From Streptomyces chryseus (GTDB taxonomy: Bacteria; Actinomycetota; Actinomycetes; Streptomycetales; Streptomycetaceae): a DNA stretch of 64,000 nt. Of the stretch, positions 43,219 through 51,226 are shown piece after piece; within the stretch, counting starts at the first letter, position 1; each line of letters starts with the position of its first letter. Under the pieces are notes generated by a model, which made no database searches, was not told the DNA's origin, and saw only the letters and a list, made by a program, of their open reading frames with translations. The stretch is from NCBI RefSeq assembly GCF_014650755.1, contig NZ_BMVO01000010.1, forward strand, positions 156,402 through 220,401, given 5' to 3'. A program made the position numbers and the translations under genes.

Positions 43219-43698
43219 GTGGTGACGAGAGAAGACGCACCGGCAGGGTACGAGGGAGTATGGCGCTTCACCGCCCCGGCGGCGGACGCCTCCGTACCGG
43301 AAGCCAGGCACGCCGTCCGTGATCTGCTCGACCGGCAGGGCGTACCGGTCCACGACGACGTGGCGCAGGGACTCCTGCTGATCGTCTCCGAGCTGGTCAC
43401 CAACGCCGTACGGCACGCCGCGCTGCTCTCGCCGCAGCTGGCCGTCGAGGTGGCCATCGGCGCCGAGTGGATCAAGGTGTCCGTCGAGGACAACCATCCC
43501 TACCGGCCCAAGGCGCTGGAACGGGACTACGCGCAGACCGGCGGCCGCGGCCTGCTGCTCGTGCGGGAGATCACCGCCGAGGCCGGAGGGATGTGCGACG
43601 TCGAGCACACCGCGGGCGGCGGCAAGGTCATCTGGGTCGCCCTGCCGCTGGCCGGGGCGGCCGTCACCAGCCCGCGGCCGGGCCCGTCAGCTCTCTGA
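43219..43698 (+). CDS. ATP-binding protein, anti-sigma-factor kinase type (HATPase)
   Basis: A 159-residue single-domain GHKL ATPase of the RsbW/SpoIIAB type, abundant in Streptomyces. The N box is LLIVSELVTNAVRHA (Glu and Asn bind Mg-ATP), then VSVEDNHPYRP (G1 box, Asp) and TGGRGLLLVREI (G2 box). Such proteins bind sigma factors or phosphorylate anti-anti-sigma factors; the partner is not encoded nearby. Start codons GTG 43219 and GTG 43222 are both possible and neither has a ribosome site. The 3' end overlaps the convergent idi gene by 35 bp. Confidence 0.85.
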   Translation: MVTREDAPAGYEGVWRFTAPAADASVPEARHAVRDLLDRQGVPVHDDVAQGLLLIVSELVTNAVRHAALLSPQLAVEVAIGAEWIKVSVEDNHPYRPKALERDYAQTGGRGLLLVREITAEAGGMCDVEHTAGGGKVIWVALPLAGAAVTSPRPGPSAL

Positions 43699-44257
43699 TC
43701 GCCGGACGCGCCGCGTCCAGCACGGTCATGAACCACGCCGAGAACGGGGCCCGCGCGTGCCGCTCGGCCAGCTCGTCCGGCGTCACGAACGACGTCTCGC
43801 CGACCTCCCCGGGGTCCGGCCGCGGCGCGCTCTGCGCCAGCCCGACGAAGAGGTGGTTGTACTCCTGCTCCACCAGACCGGAATCGGGGTCCGGGTGGTT
43901 GTAGCGGACCGTGCCGGCCTCGGCGAGCAGCGACGGGGAGATGCCGAGCTCCTCGTGCGTACGACGCGCCGCCGCGGCGAACGGCGACTCGCCGGGGTAG
44001 GGGTGTCCGCAGCAGGTGTTGGACCAGACGCCGGGGGAGTGGTACTTGCCGAGCGCCCGGCGCTGGAGCAGCAGCCGCCCGGTCTCGTCGAAGAGGAAGA
44101 CCGAGAAGGCGCGGTGCAGGCGGCCGGGAGCCTGATGCGCGGAGAGCTTCTCCGCGGTGCCGATGGTGTTGCCGTCCTCGTCGACCAGCTCAAGCAGGAT
44201 CTCTTGCGCTGTGCCGTTCGACGAGCTGTTCGCCGCGGTGACTGGTGTGCTCGGCAT
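43664..44257 (-). CDS. idi: Isopentenyl-diphosphate delta-isomerase, type 1
   Basis: A 197-residue Nudix-fold enzyme that interconverts IPP and DMAPP, the building blocks of all isoprenoids. The catalytic Cys is in SNTCCGHP, metal-binding His residues lie in HRAFSVFLF and YHSPGVWS, and the catalytic Glu region is EQEYNHLF; the Nudix-like helix is AAARRTHEELGI. The ATG at 44257 has AAGGA 5 nt upstream. In this neighbourhood it probably feeds the hopanoid operon at 55-64 kb, which also includes ispG of the MEP pathway. MEP-pathway organisms make both isomers directly, so Idi here balances the pools. Confidence 0.93.
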   Translation of the reverse strand: MPSTPVTAANSSSNGTAQEILLELVDEDGNTIGTAEKLSAHQAPGRLHRAFSVFLFDETGRLLLQRRALGKYHSPGVWSNTCCGHPYPGESPFAAAARRTHEELGISPSLLAEAGTVRYNHPDPDSGLVEQEYNHLFVGLAQSAPRPDPGEVGETSFVTPDELAERHARAPFSAWFMTVLDAARPAIRELTGPAAGW

Positions 44258-44379
44258 GACCATCCTTCGCATCGGTTCCCGGCGTCCAAGTCTGCCGTAC
44301 AAAAGCGTCTTGTCCGTACTTCGCGGACCCCACCGCATGTCCGCCCCCGCCGCGCACGGCGCCGGGGGCGGACGGTCCG

Positions 44380-45132
44380 TCAGCTCAGGACGGCGGTCGG
44401 CCGCAGTACATAGCCGGTGTAGCCGTACTCCGTCCCGTGCTCCGCGCGCACCGCGATCTCCTCACGGGTCGCGGCGAGCGCCTGCTCCATTCCGGGCGTG
44501 GCGGGGTCGGCGGCGTCGGCGCGGGCGGCGAGCGGGCCGTAGTACTCGTCCCAGTCGCTCGCCGGCTGCTCGTACACCCCGAGGACCGCGTAGCCGGCCG
44601 AGACCGCCGCGGCGGTGTTCTCGGCCCGGCCGCGCAGCGCGTAGTGCCGGTCCCAGAACGCGCGTCCGCCGAGTGACGGCTCCTCGGTCGTCCACTCGCA
44701 CTCGGTGACGACGAGCGCGCCGCCGGGTGCGAGGAGACGGCGCCACCTGTCCAGCGCGGTGTCGAAACCGATGCTGTAGGCGGAGCTCTCCGCCCAGACC
44801 AGGTCGAACGACCCGTCGGGGAAGGGGAGTTCGCCCATGTCGCCCTCGACGGTACGGATCGAACCGTCGAGCCCGCGCGCCCCGGCGGCGCTGCGCAGCT
44901 CGGCCAGGAACGGCTCGTACAGGTCGACGGCCGTCACCTGCGCGCCGCACTCGGCCGCCAGCAGCAGCGAGGCCCGGCCGGGGCCGCAGCCCAGGTCGAG
45001 CACGCGCGGACGGCGCGGCAGAGGTCCGGCGAGGGAGAGGAGGTGGCGGGTGGTGGCGTCCGAGCCGGGGCCCTGGCGGGGCAGCCCGCGGTGCAGGGTC
45101 ATGAATGCTTCGAACATGGCGTTGTCGGTCAA
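44380..45132 (-). CDS. Class I SAM-dependent methyltransferase
   Basis: A 250-residue methyltransferase. Motif I is VLDLGCGPGRASLLLA (about residues 36-51), motif II VTAVDLYEPFL, then GDMGELPFPDGSFDLVWAES, the usual SAM-binding series. A C-terminal part with WDEYYGPL resembles small-molecule methyltransferases. The substrate is unknown. The TTG start at 45132 is chosen because AAAGGG lies 8 nt upstream and the residues TDNAMFEAFMTLHRG begin the conserved part; an ATG at 45117 is possible. Tandem GTGCGCAC palindromes lie 50-67 bp upstream and may control it. Confidence 0.82.
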   Translation of the reverse strand: MTDNAMFEAFMTLHRGLPRQGPGSDATTRHLLSLAGPLPRRPRVLDLGCGPGRASLLLAAECGAQVTAVDLYEPFLAELRSAAGARGLDGSIRTVEGDMGELPFPDGSFDLVWAESSAYSIGFDTALDRWRRLLAPGGALVVTECEWTTEEPSLGGRAFWDRHYALRGRAENTAAAVSAGYAVLGVYEQPASDWDEYYGPLAARADAADPATPGMEQALAATREEIAVRAEHGTEYGYTGYVLRPTAVLS

Positions 45133-45181
45133 CGTGGGAACCCTTTGATGTGAGGGCTCCGGCCGAGGCGCGCGAAGTGAC

Positions 45182-45199
45182 GTGCGCACACGTGCGCAC
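45182..45199. promoter_or_regulatory. Tandem self-palindromic octamers upstream of methyltransferase
   Basis: GTGCGCAC occurs twice, at 45182-45189 and 45192-45199. Each octamer is a perfect palindrome and they repeat every 10 bp, on one face of the helix. Flanks extend the symmetry (CGTGCGCACACGTGCGCACG). This suggests cooperative binding of two dimers at the methyltransferase promoter. Confidence 0.45.
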
Positions 45200-45308
45200 G
45201 GTCGCGACGAAGGGTCAGCCGAGAGCCCGGGAGTCGAGGATGAACCGGACACTGCTCGCAGCAGCATCGACCGTGACGGTCATCAACCTCAGCTCCCCTC
45301 GTCGTGTC

Positions 45309-45330
45309 CCCGGGACCCGCATGTCCCGGG
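45309..45330 (-). terminator. Hairpin terminator of the CDF transporter gene
   Basis: CCCGGGAC and GTCCCGGG form a perfect 8-bp stem with a 6-nt loop, 24 bp after the CDF stop on the reverse strand. Confidence 0.65.
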
Positions 45331-45353
45331 AAAACCCTAACAGCTCATCCGCG

Positions 45354-46295
45354 TCAGTGGCAGAGCCGCGCCTCGTGCTCCGCGTGACCGCTCGGTTCCA
45401 GCTGGAACGTGCAGTGCTCGACGTCGAAGTGGTCGCCGAGGCAGCCCTGCAGGGCGTGCAGCATCTTCTCGTGTCCGACCGAGTCGAGGAAGTCCTGACT
45501 GACCACGACGTGCGCGGACAGGACCGGCATGCCCGAGGTGATCGTCCAGGCGTGCAGGTCGTGTACGTCGTCGACGCCCGGCAGATCGAGTATGTGCTCC
45601 CGCACCTCGGTCATGTCCACGCCCTTGGGCGCGATCTCCAACAGCACGCTCAGGGTCTCCCGCAGCAGCTTCCAGGTGCGCGGCACGATCATGAGCCCGA
45701 TCACGAGCGAGGCGATGGGGTCGGCGGCCTGCCAGCCGGTCGCCATGATGACGCCGGCCGAGACCAGCACGGTGACCGAGCCCAACGTGTCCGCGACCAC
45801 CTCCAGGAAGGCGCCCCGCACATTGAGGCTGTCCTTCTGGCCCCTCATCAGCAGCGACAGCGAGATCATGTTCGCGACGAGACCGACCAGCGCGAAGACG
45901 ATCGCCGTCCCGCTCTTGGTCTCGGCCGGGGTGATGAAGCGGTCGACGGCCTCGAAGAGCAGGAAGCCGCCGACGCCGAGCAGCAGCAGGCAGTTGGCGA
46001 GGGCGGCGAGGATCTCCGCCCTGGCGTAACCGAAGGTGGCCTTGGTGGTGGCCGGGCGGTTGGCGAAGTGGATCGCCAGGAGCGCCATCGCGAGGCCGAG
46101 CGCGTCCGTCGCCATGTGCGCCGCGTCGGCGATCAGCGCCAGCGAGTTGGCGAGCAGACCACCGACGATCTCGGCCGTCATGACGGTCAGCGTGATACCG
46201 AGCGCGATGCGCAGCCGCCCCTTGTACGCGGCGGCGGCCGTACCGGTGGGTGGCGGCCCGCCGTGCGTATGCCCGTGATCGTGCCCAGCCCCCAT
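45354..46295 (-). CDS. Cation diffusion facilitator (CDF) zinc transporter
   Basis: A 313-residue CzcD-like antiporter. The short N-terminus is His-rich (GHDHGHTHGG). Six membrane spans follow, with the metal-site pairs in LIADAAHMATDALG (TM2) and EVVADTLGSVTV (TM5) and a cytoplasmic domain from about residue 205 (LPGVDDVHDLHAWTITSG). It exports Zn2+ or similar ions. It belongs to a different CDF subgroup from the gene at 18170: the TM2 motif and C-terminal domain are of the ZitB/CzcD type. The ATG has GGGGAGG 8 nt upstream. Strong hairpins bound it on both sides, so it is monocistronic. Confidence 0.9.
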   Translation of the reverse strand: MGAGHDHGHTHGGPPPTGTAAAAYKGRLRIALGITLTVMTAEIVGGLLANSLALIADAAHMATDALGLAMALLAIHFANRPATTKATFGYARAEILAALANCLLLLGVGGFLLFEAVDRFITPAETKSGTAIVFALVGLVANMISLSLLMRGQKDSLNVRGAFLEVVADTLGSVTVLVSAGVIMATGWQAADPIASLVIGLMIVPRTWKLLRETLSVLLEIAPKGVDMTEVREHILDLPGVDDVHDLHAWTITSGMPVLSAHVVVSQDFLDSVGHEKMLHALQGCLGDHFDVEHCTFQLEPSGHAEHEARLCH

Positions 46296-46394
46296 GAAAG
46301 ACGCCTCCCCGATGGTGCGAATGATCGGTCCGAGGTGCCAGTGAACTACGGGCGGGGGGTATGTGCAACACGGGGCTGAACACCGTTGTCATAT

Positions 46395-46428
46395 GCTCTG
46401 ACCTGCGGAAATGACCGCAGGTCAGAGC
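46395..46428 (-). terminator. Strong hairpin terminator of galE
   Basis: GCTCTGACCTGCGG and its perfect complement form a 14-bp stem with a 6-nt loop (46409-46414), 10 bp after the galE stop and 100 bp before the next gene. A weak A/T-rich tail follows. Confidence 0.85.
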
Positions 46429-46438
46429 GGCGGCCAGA

Positions 46439-47422
46439 TCAGTTCCCGGCGGCCTCGGGGTGCCGCAGGAGCCAGCCCTCCCACGCCGAGGCGACCATCT
46501 CCCGTACGCCGCGGCCGGCCGTCCAGCCCAGCTCCTTGGCGATCAGATCGGACGAGGCGACCGCCTTCGCCGCGTCGCCGGGGCGGCGCGGCTCGATCAC
46601 CGGGGCAAGGGCGGAACCGGTGATCTCGCCCACCAGGTCGGCCAGCTCGCGCACCGAGACGCCCTCGCCGCGGCCGATGTTGTACGTCAGGTCCGTCTGC
46701 TCGTCGCGGGCGGTGAGGGCCCGTGCGACGGACAGGTGCGCTTCGGCGAGATCCGCGACGTGAATGTAGTCACGGACGCAGGTGCCGTCGGGCGTCGGGT
46801 AGTCCGCCCCGAAGATCCGGGGGGCCTCGCCGCGCGTGATCCGGTCGAAGAACATCGGGATGATGTTGAACACCCCGGTGTCGGCCAGCTCCGGCCGCGC
46901 CGCACCCGCCACGTTGAAGTAGCGCAGGGACGCCGTCGAGAAGCCGTGCGCCCGGCCCGCGGCCCGCACCAGCCACTCGCCGGCCAGCTTGGTCTCGCCG
47001 TACGGATTGATCGGCGCGCAGGGGGTGTCCTCGGGGATCAGCTCCGCCGTGGGCATGCCGTACACGGCGGCGGAGGAGGAGAAGAGGAACCGCCGCACCC
47101 CGGCCGCCGCGACGGCCTCCAGGAGCACTGTGAGTCCGTACACGTTCTCCCGGTAGTAGAGCAGCGGCTTCTCGACCGACTCCCCGACCTGCTTGCGCGC
47201 CGCGAGATGCACCACACCGGTGACGTCGTGCTCGGCGAGCGTGCGGTCGAGCAGCTCCCGGTCCAGCACGGAGCCGCGTACCAGCGCGATGTCCGCGGGC
47301 AGCCGGTGCGGGATCCCGGACGAGACGTCGTCCAGGACGGCCACCCGTTCACCCGCCGCCGCCATGGTCAGCGCCACATGCGCACCGATGTAACCCGCCC
47401 CACCCGTGATCAGCCATGTCAT
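46439..47422 (-). CDS. galE: UDP-glucose 4-epimerase
   Basis: A 327-residue extended short-chain dehydrogenase that interconverts UDP-glucose and UDP-galactose. The NAD fingerprint GGAGYIGAH (residues 7-15) is at the N-terminus. The catalytic motifs are SSSAAVYG (Ser) and NPYGETKLAGEW (Tyr-x3-Lys), and FNVAGA and DYIHVADLAEAH match GalE. It may supply galactosyl donors to the divergent operon that makes a surface glycolipid or glycopolymer (inference from position). The ATG at 47422 follows TAGGGT by 7 nt without a ribosome site. A perfect hairpin terminator follows the gene. Confidence 0.9.
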   Translation of the reverse strand: MTWLITGGAGYIGAHVALTMAAAGERVAVLDDVSSGIPHRLPADIALVRGSVLDRELLDRTLAEHDVTGVVHLAARKQVGESVEKPLLYYRENVYGLTVLLEAVAAAGVRRFLFSSSAAVYGMPTAELIPEDTPCAPINPYGETKLAGEWLVRAAGRAHGFSTASLRYFNVAGAARPELADTGVFNIIPMFFDRITRGEAPRIFGADYPTPDGTCVRDYIHVADLAEAHLSVARALTARDEQTDLTYNIGRGEGVSVRELADLVGEITGSALAPVIEPRRPGDAAKAVASSDLIAKELGWTAGRGVREMVASAWEGWLLRHPEAAGN

Positions 47423-47429
47423 AACGGCC

Positions 47430-47435
47430 ACCCTA
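47430..47435 (-). promoter_or_regulatory. -10 element of a probable leaderless promoter
   Basis: TAGGGT (reverse strand), 7 nt before the galE ATG at 47422. Confidence 0.6.
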
Positions 47436-47578
47436 GGGCGTCCCGGGACCCCCCGGTGCCCGCGGTTTGTGGGGCGGGGCACTGATCCACCAAGATGATC
47501 TCGGTGGGCCGCCCGCTGTCCCGGACCGGTCTTATCGGGGCGTGAACGGGCCGTGAACTCCTGCTTCCGTACATCCGA

Positions 47579-47584
47579 TAGCCT
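47579..47584 (+). promoter_or_regulatory. -10 element of a probable leaderless promoter
   Basis: TAGCCT, 8 nt before the ATG (47593) of the short leader ORF. Its transcript would drive the phosphotransferase/exporter operon. Confidence 0.55.
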
Positions 47585-47592
47585 CTGCCGAC

Positions 47593-47667
47593 ATGCCTCC
47601 GCGCCCGTGCCGGGCCGGAATGCCGCATGCCACGCAAGGCCAGCCCCTGCCCAGCGCCAAGGAGTGA
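47593..47667 (+). CDS. Leader ORF upstream of the CDP-alcohol phosphotransferase operon
   Basis: A 24-codon reading frame starting at an ATG 8 nt after TAGCCT, so it would be read from a leaderless mRNA. It ends with codons AAG GAG TGA; these same bases are the ribosome site (AAGGAG, 47659-47664) for the next gene, whose start lies 6 nt after the stop and in the same frame. Translation of the leader should therefore deliver terminating ribosomes to the enzyme gene. The peptide itself (Pro-, Arg- and Ala-rich) matches nothing I know. It may act only by coupling. Confidence 0.5.
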   Translation: MPPRPCRAGMPHATQGQPLPSAKE

Positions 47668-47673
47668 GTTCGT

Positions 47674-49443
47674 CTGTCGACCGCCATCCTCACCGGTCCG
47701 CCGGTACCCGGATCGTCGCTCGAGGGCGATCTGCGGTCGCTGGGATTCGACGTACGGTCCGCCGGTGCCGCCGGGACCGCCGAGCTCCTCGACGCCGTGC
47801 CCGCCGGTGAGCGGGTCGCCCTCGTCGACCCGCGCTTCGTCGGCCACGTCCACGCGCTGCGCCTCGCGCTGACCGACCCCCGCTTCCCGGCCGCCGCGGC
47901 CCCCGGCGCGCTCACCGCGCAGCCCGAGGCCCGTGCCGCGCTGGTGCGCGCCGTGCGCGGCGCCCCCGGCGGGCCCGACGCCGTCGCGGCGGCGCTCGAC
48001 GCGGACGGCACCGCCGTGCGGCGGCCGGAGCTCGGCTCGCTGGTCGCGGTCGTCGCCACCGGCGAGGCGGAGCGCGAGCAGGCCCGCGCCGCCGTCGCCG
48101 CCGTGGACGAGGAGGCCGTACGGCTGCGTACGGCCGTGAAGTCCCGCGACGGCTTCTTCACCACCTTCTGCGTCAGCCCGTACTCCCGCTACCTCGCGCG
48201 CTGGTGCGCCCGCCGGGGCCTCACCCCGAACCAGGTCACCACCGCCTCGCTGATCACCGCGCTGATCGCGGCCGGCTGCGCGGCGACCGGCACCCGCGGC
48301 GGCTACGTCGCGGCCGGCGTGCTGCTGCTCCTGTCCTTCGTCCTGGACTGCACCGACGGGCAGCTCGCCCGCTACTCGCTCCAGTACTCGACGATGGGCG
48401 CCTGGCTCGACGCGACCTTCGACCGCGCCAAGGAGTACGCGTACTACGCGGGCCTCGCGCTCGGCGCCGCCCGGGGCGGCGACGACGTATGGGCGCTGGC
48501 GCTCGGCGCGATGGTGCTCCAGACCTGCCGCCACGTCGTGGACTTCTCCTTCAACGAGGCGAACCACGACGCGGAGTCCAACACCAGCCCCACCGCCGCG
48601 CTCTCCGACCGGCTGGACAGCGCCGGCTGGACGGTCTGGGTGCGCCGGATGATCGTCCTGCCGATCGGCGAACGCTGGGCGATGATCGCGGTCCTGACCG
48701 CCGTCACCACCCCGCGGATCGTCTTCTACGCCCTGCTCGTCGGCTGCGCGCTCGCCGCCCTCTACACCACGGCCGGCCGCGTCCTGCGCTCGCTGACCCG
48801 CAGGGCGCGGCGTACCGACCGGGCCGCGCAGGCGCTCGCCGACCTCGCGGACAGCGGACCCGTCGCCCAGTTCGTGGCCGCCCGAGGCCCCCGGCTCGGC
48901 GGCGCCTGGACCGCCCCGGTCGTCGCCGCCGTCGGCGCGGTCGCCCTGGTGGTCGCGGCGCTCACCCAGCCCGTCGGCAGCCGCCAGGTGATCGTCGCGG
49001 CGGTCTTCTACGCCGTGCTCTCCGGCATCGCGGTCGCCCGTCCCCTCAAGGGCGCGCTCGACTGGCTGGTCCCGCCCGTCTTCCGGGCGGCCGAGTACGG
49101 AACGATCCTGATCATCGCCGCCCGCTGCGAGGTGAACGGGGCATTGCCTGCCGCCTTCGGGCTGGTGTCGGCGGTCGCCTACCATCACTACGACACGGTG
49201 TACCGCATCCGGGGCGGCACGGGCGCGCCGCCCCAGTGGCTGGTGCGGACGATCGGCGGGCACGAAGGCCGGACGCTTGCGGTGGTGATCCTCGCCACCC
49301 TCCTGGCTACGCGAAACACAGACCTCACCTTGGCGCTCACGGCACTCGCTGTGACCGTGGCGCTCGTGGTGCTCACGGAGTCCATCCGCTTCTGGGTGTC
49401 CTCCGGAGCACCCGCAGTACATGACGAAGGAGAACCCGCATGA
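47674..49443 (+). CDS. CDP-alcohol phosphatidyltransferase with N-terminal and DUF5941-type domains
   Basis: A 589-residue membrane protein. An N-terminal soluble domain of about 180 residues (with LVAVVATGEAEREQA) resembles a degenerate nucleotidyltransferase fold. It is followed by the phosphotransferase core with the complete motif D225-x2-D228-G-x2-A-R233-x8-G242-x3-D246-x3-D250, the Mg2+ site that transfers a phosphoalcohol from CDP to an acceptor. The C-terminal part adds more membrane spans (DUF5941-like, tentative). No ATG, GTG or TTG fits near the ribosome site; a CTG at 47674, 9 nt after AAGGAG, is proposed. The first canonical start, GTG 47797, would cut 41 coding residues. Confidence 0.78.
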   Translation: MSTAILTGPPVPGSSLEGDLRSLGFDVRSAGAAGTAELLDAVPAGERVALVDPRFVGHVHALRLALTDPRFPAAAAPGALTAQPEARAALVRAVRGAPGGPDAVAAALDADGTAVRRPELGSLVAVVATGEAEREQARAAVAAVDEEAVRLRTAVKSRDGFFTTFCVSPYSRYLARWCARRGLTPNQVTTASLITALIAAGCAATGTRGGYVAAGVLLLLSFVLDCTDGQLARYSLQYSTMGAWLDATFDRAKEYAYYAGLALGAARGGDDVWALALGAMVLQTCRHVVDFSFNEANHDAESNTSPTAALSDRLDSAGWTVWVRRMIVLPIGERWAMIAVLTAVTTPRIVFYALLVGCALAALYTTAGRVLRSLTRRARRTDRAAQALADLADSGPVAQFVAARGPRLGGAWTAPVVAAVGAVALVVAALTQPVGSRQVIVAAVFYAVLSGIAVARPLKGALDWLVPPVFRAAEYGTILIIAARCEVNGALPAAFGLVSAVAYHHYDTVYRIRGGTGAPPQWLVRTIGGHEGRTLAVVILATLLATRNTDLTLALTALAVTVALVVLTESIRFWVSSGAPAVHDEGEPA

Positions 49444-50177
49444 TCGGCCTCGTACTGGCTGCCGGCGCCGGCCGGCGTCTGCGTCCCTACACGGACACCC
49501 TCCCGAAGGCCCTGGTGCCCGTGGACGGTGAGACGACCGTCCTCGACCTGACCCTGGGCAACTTCGCCGAGGTCGGCCTGACCGAGGTCGCCATCGTCGT
49601 CGGCTACCGCAAGGAGGCCGTCTACGCGCGCAAGGAGGCTCTTGAGGCGAAGTACGGCCTCAAGATCACCCTGGTCGACAACGACAAGGCCGAGGAGTGG
49701 AACAACGCCTACTCCCTGTGGTGCGCCCGTGACGTCCTCAAGCAGGGCGTGATCCTCGCCAACGGCGACACCGTCCACCCGGTCTCCGTCGAGAAGACGC
49801 TGCTCGCCGCCCGCGGCAAGGGCCAGAAGATAATCCTCGCCCTCGACACGGTGAAGAACCTCGCCGACGAGGAGATGAAGGTCATCACGCAGGACGGCAA
49901 GGGCGTCCAGCGGATCACCAAGCTGATGGACCCGGCCACCGCCACCGGCGAGTACATCGGTGTCACGCTCATCGAGCCGGAGGCCGCCGAAGAGCTGGCC
50001 GACGCGCTGAAGACGACGTTCGAGCGCGACCCCGACCTCTACTACGAGGACGGCTACCAGGAGCTGGTCAACCGCGGCTTCACCGTCGACGTGGCTCCCA
50101 TCGGGGAAGTGACGTGGGTCGAGATCGACAACCACGACGACCTCGCGAAGGGCCGTGAGATCGCGTGCCAGTACTGA
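49440..50177 (+). CDS. Nucleotidyltransferase (phosphocholine cytidylyltransferase-like)
   Basis: A 245-residue sugar-phosphate-type nucleotidyltransferase. It opens with the nucleotide-binding signature LAAGAGRRLRPYTDTLPKAL (residues 5-24), followed by VGYRKE, the metal Asp in LANGDTVH (about 100) and a C-terminal EIDNHDDL metal site. Relatives make CDP-choline or CDP-inositol from CTP. In this operon it most likely makes a CDP-alcohol, the donor for the two CDP-alcohol phosphotransferases beside it; the substrate could be glycerol-1-phosphate from the next gene's product. It overlaps the preceding gene (ATGA) and is followed by an overlapping GTG. Confidence 0.85.
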   Translation: MIGLVLAAGAGRRLRPYTDTLPKALVPVDGETTVLDLTLGNFAEVGLTEVAIVVGYRKEAVYARKEALEAKYGLKITLVDNDKAEEWNNAYSLWCARDVLKQGVILANGDTVHPVSVEKTLLAARGKGQKIILALDTVKNLADEEMKVITQDGKGVQRITKLMDPATATGEYIGVTLIEPEAAEELADALKTTFERDPDLYYEDGYQELVNRGFTVDVAPIGEVTWVEIDNHDDLAKGREIACQY

Positions 50178-51226
50178 CCCGGCTCATCCCGTCCCCGGTC
50201 GTCGTCGACATCAGTTGCGGCGCCATGGACGACCTGGCCGGCCTCCTGGCCGACCAGCGGATCTCCGCCTCGGGCAAGCTGGCGATCGCGACCAGCCCCG
50301 GCTCCGGGCTGGCCCTGCGCGACAAGCTCGCGCCGGTGCTGCCCGGCGCCGACTGGTACGCGGTCGCCGACGGCACGATCGACTCCGCCGTGAAGCTCGC
50401 CGACGACATCAAGGGCAAGCGGTACGACGCCGTGGTCGGCCTCGGCGGCGGCAAGATCATCGACGTCACGAAGTACGCGGCGGCGCGGGTCGGCCTGCCG
50501 ATGGTCGCCGTGGCGACGAACCTGTCGCACGACGGTCTGTGCTCGCCGGTGTCCATCCTGGACAACGACAACGGCCGCGGTTCCTACGGCGTCCCGACCC
50601 CCATCGCCATGGTCATCGACCTCGATGTGATCCGGGACGCCCCGGTCCGCTTCATCCGGTCCGGCATCGGCGACGCGATCTCCAACATCTCGGCGATCGC
50701 GGACTGGGAGCTGTCCCACCGGGTCAACGGCGAGCCGGTCGACGGACTGGCCGCCGCCATGGCCCGTACGGCGGGAGAAGCGGTACTGCGCCACCCCGGC
50801 GGGGTCGGCACCGACGAGTTCCTCACGGTCCTCGCCGAGTCCCTGGTGCTCTCCGGCATCGCCATGTCGATCAGCGGTGACAGCCGCCCGTCGTCCGGCG
50901 CCTGCCACGAGATCAGCCACGCCTTCGACCTGCTGTACCCCAAGCGGGCCGCCAGCCACGGCGAGCAGGTCGGCATCGGCGCCGCCTTCGCCATGCACCT
51001 GCGGGGCGCGACCGAGCAGTCCGGGCTCTTCGCCGAGGTACTGCACCGGCACGGCCTGCCGGTGCTGCCACAGGAGATCGGCTTCAGCGTCGACGAGTTC
51101 GTCAAGGCCGTCGAATACGCCCCCCAGACCCGCCCGGGACGCTTCACGATCCTGGAGCACCTCGACCTGTCCGCAGACCAGATCAAGGACGCTTACGCCG
51201 ACTATGTCAAGGCCATCAGTAGCTGA
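50165..51226 (+). CDS. sn-Glycerol-1-phosphate dehydrogenase-like protein (EgsA/AraM family)
   Basis: A 353-residue member of the iron-containing alcohol dehydrogenase/dehydroquinate synthase superfamily, closest by eye to archaeal glycerol-1-phosphate dehydrogenase and Bacillus AraM. The NAD loop is VVGLGGGKIIDVTKYAA (about 96-110), followed by the typical NLSHDGLCSPVSIL and GDAISNISAIADWELS. Metal ligands are probably His248/His252 (CHEISH) and His265 (SHGEQVG). The reaction expected is dihydroxyacetone phosphate to sn-glycerol-1-phosphate, rare in bacteria; a different polyol phosphate is possible. The GTG overlaps the nucleotidyltransferase stop by 13 bp, showing tight coupling. Confidence 0.8.
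   Translation: MPVLTRLIPSPVVVDISCGAMDDLAGLLADQRISASGKLAIATSPGSGLALRDKLAPVLPGADWYAVADGTIDSAVKLADDIKGKRYDAVVGLGGGKIIDVTKYAAARVGLPMVAVATNLSHDGLCSPVSILDNDNGRGSYGVPTPIAMVIDLDVIRDAPVRFIRSGIGDAISNISAIADWELSHRVNGEPVDGLAAAMARTAGEAVLRHPGGVGTDEFLTVLAESLVLSGIAMSISGDSRPSSGACHEISHAFDLLYPKRAASHGEQVGIGAAFAMHLRGATEQSGLFAEVLHRHGLPVLPQEIGFSVDEFVKAVEYAPQTRPGRFTILEHLDLSADQIKDAYADYVKAISS

Noticed and set aside
47797..49443. GTG 47797 as start of the first CDP-alcohol phosphotransferase
   Set aside because: It has no ribosome site and would drop 41 well-biased codons that directly follow AAGGAG; kept only as an alternative.
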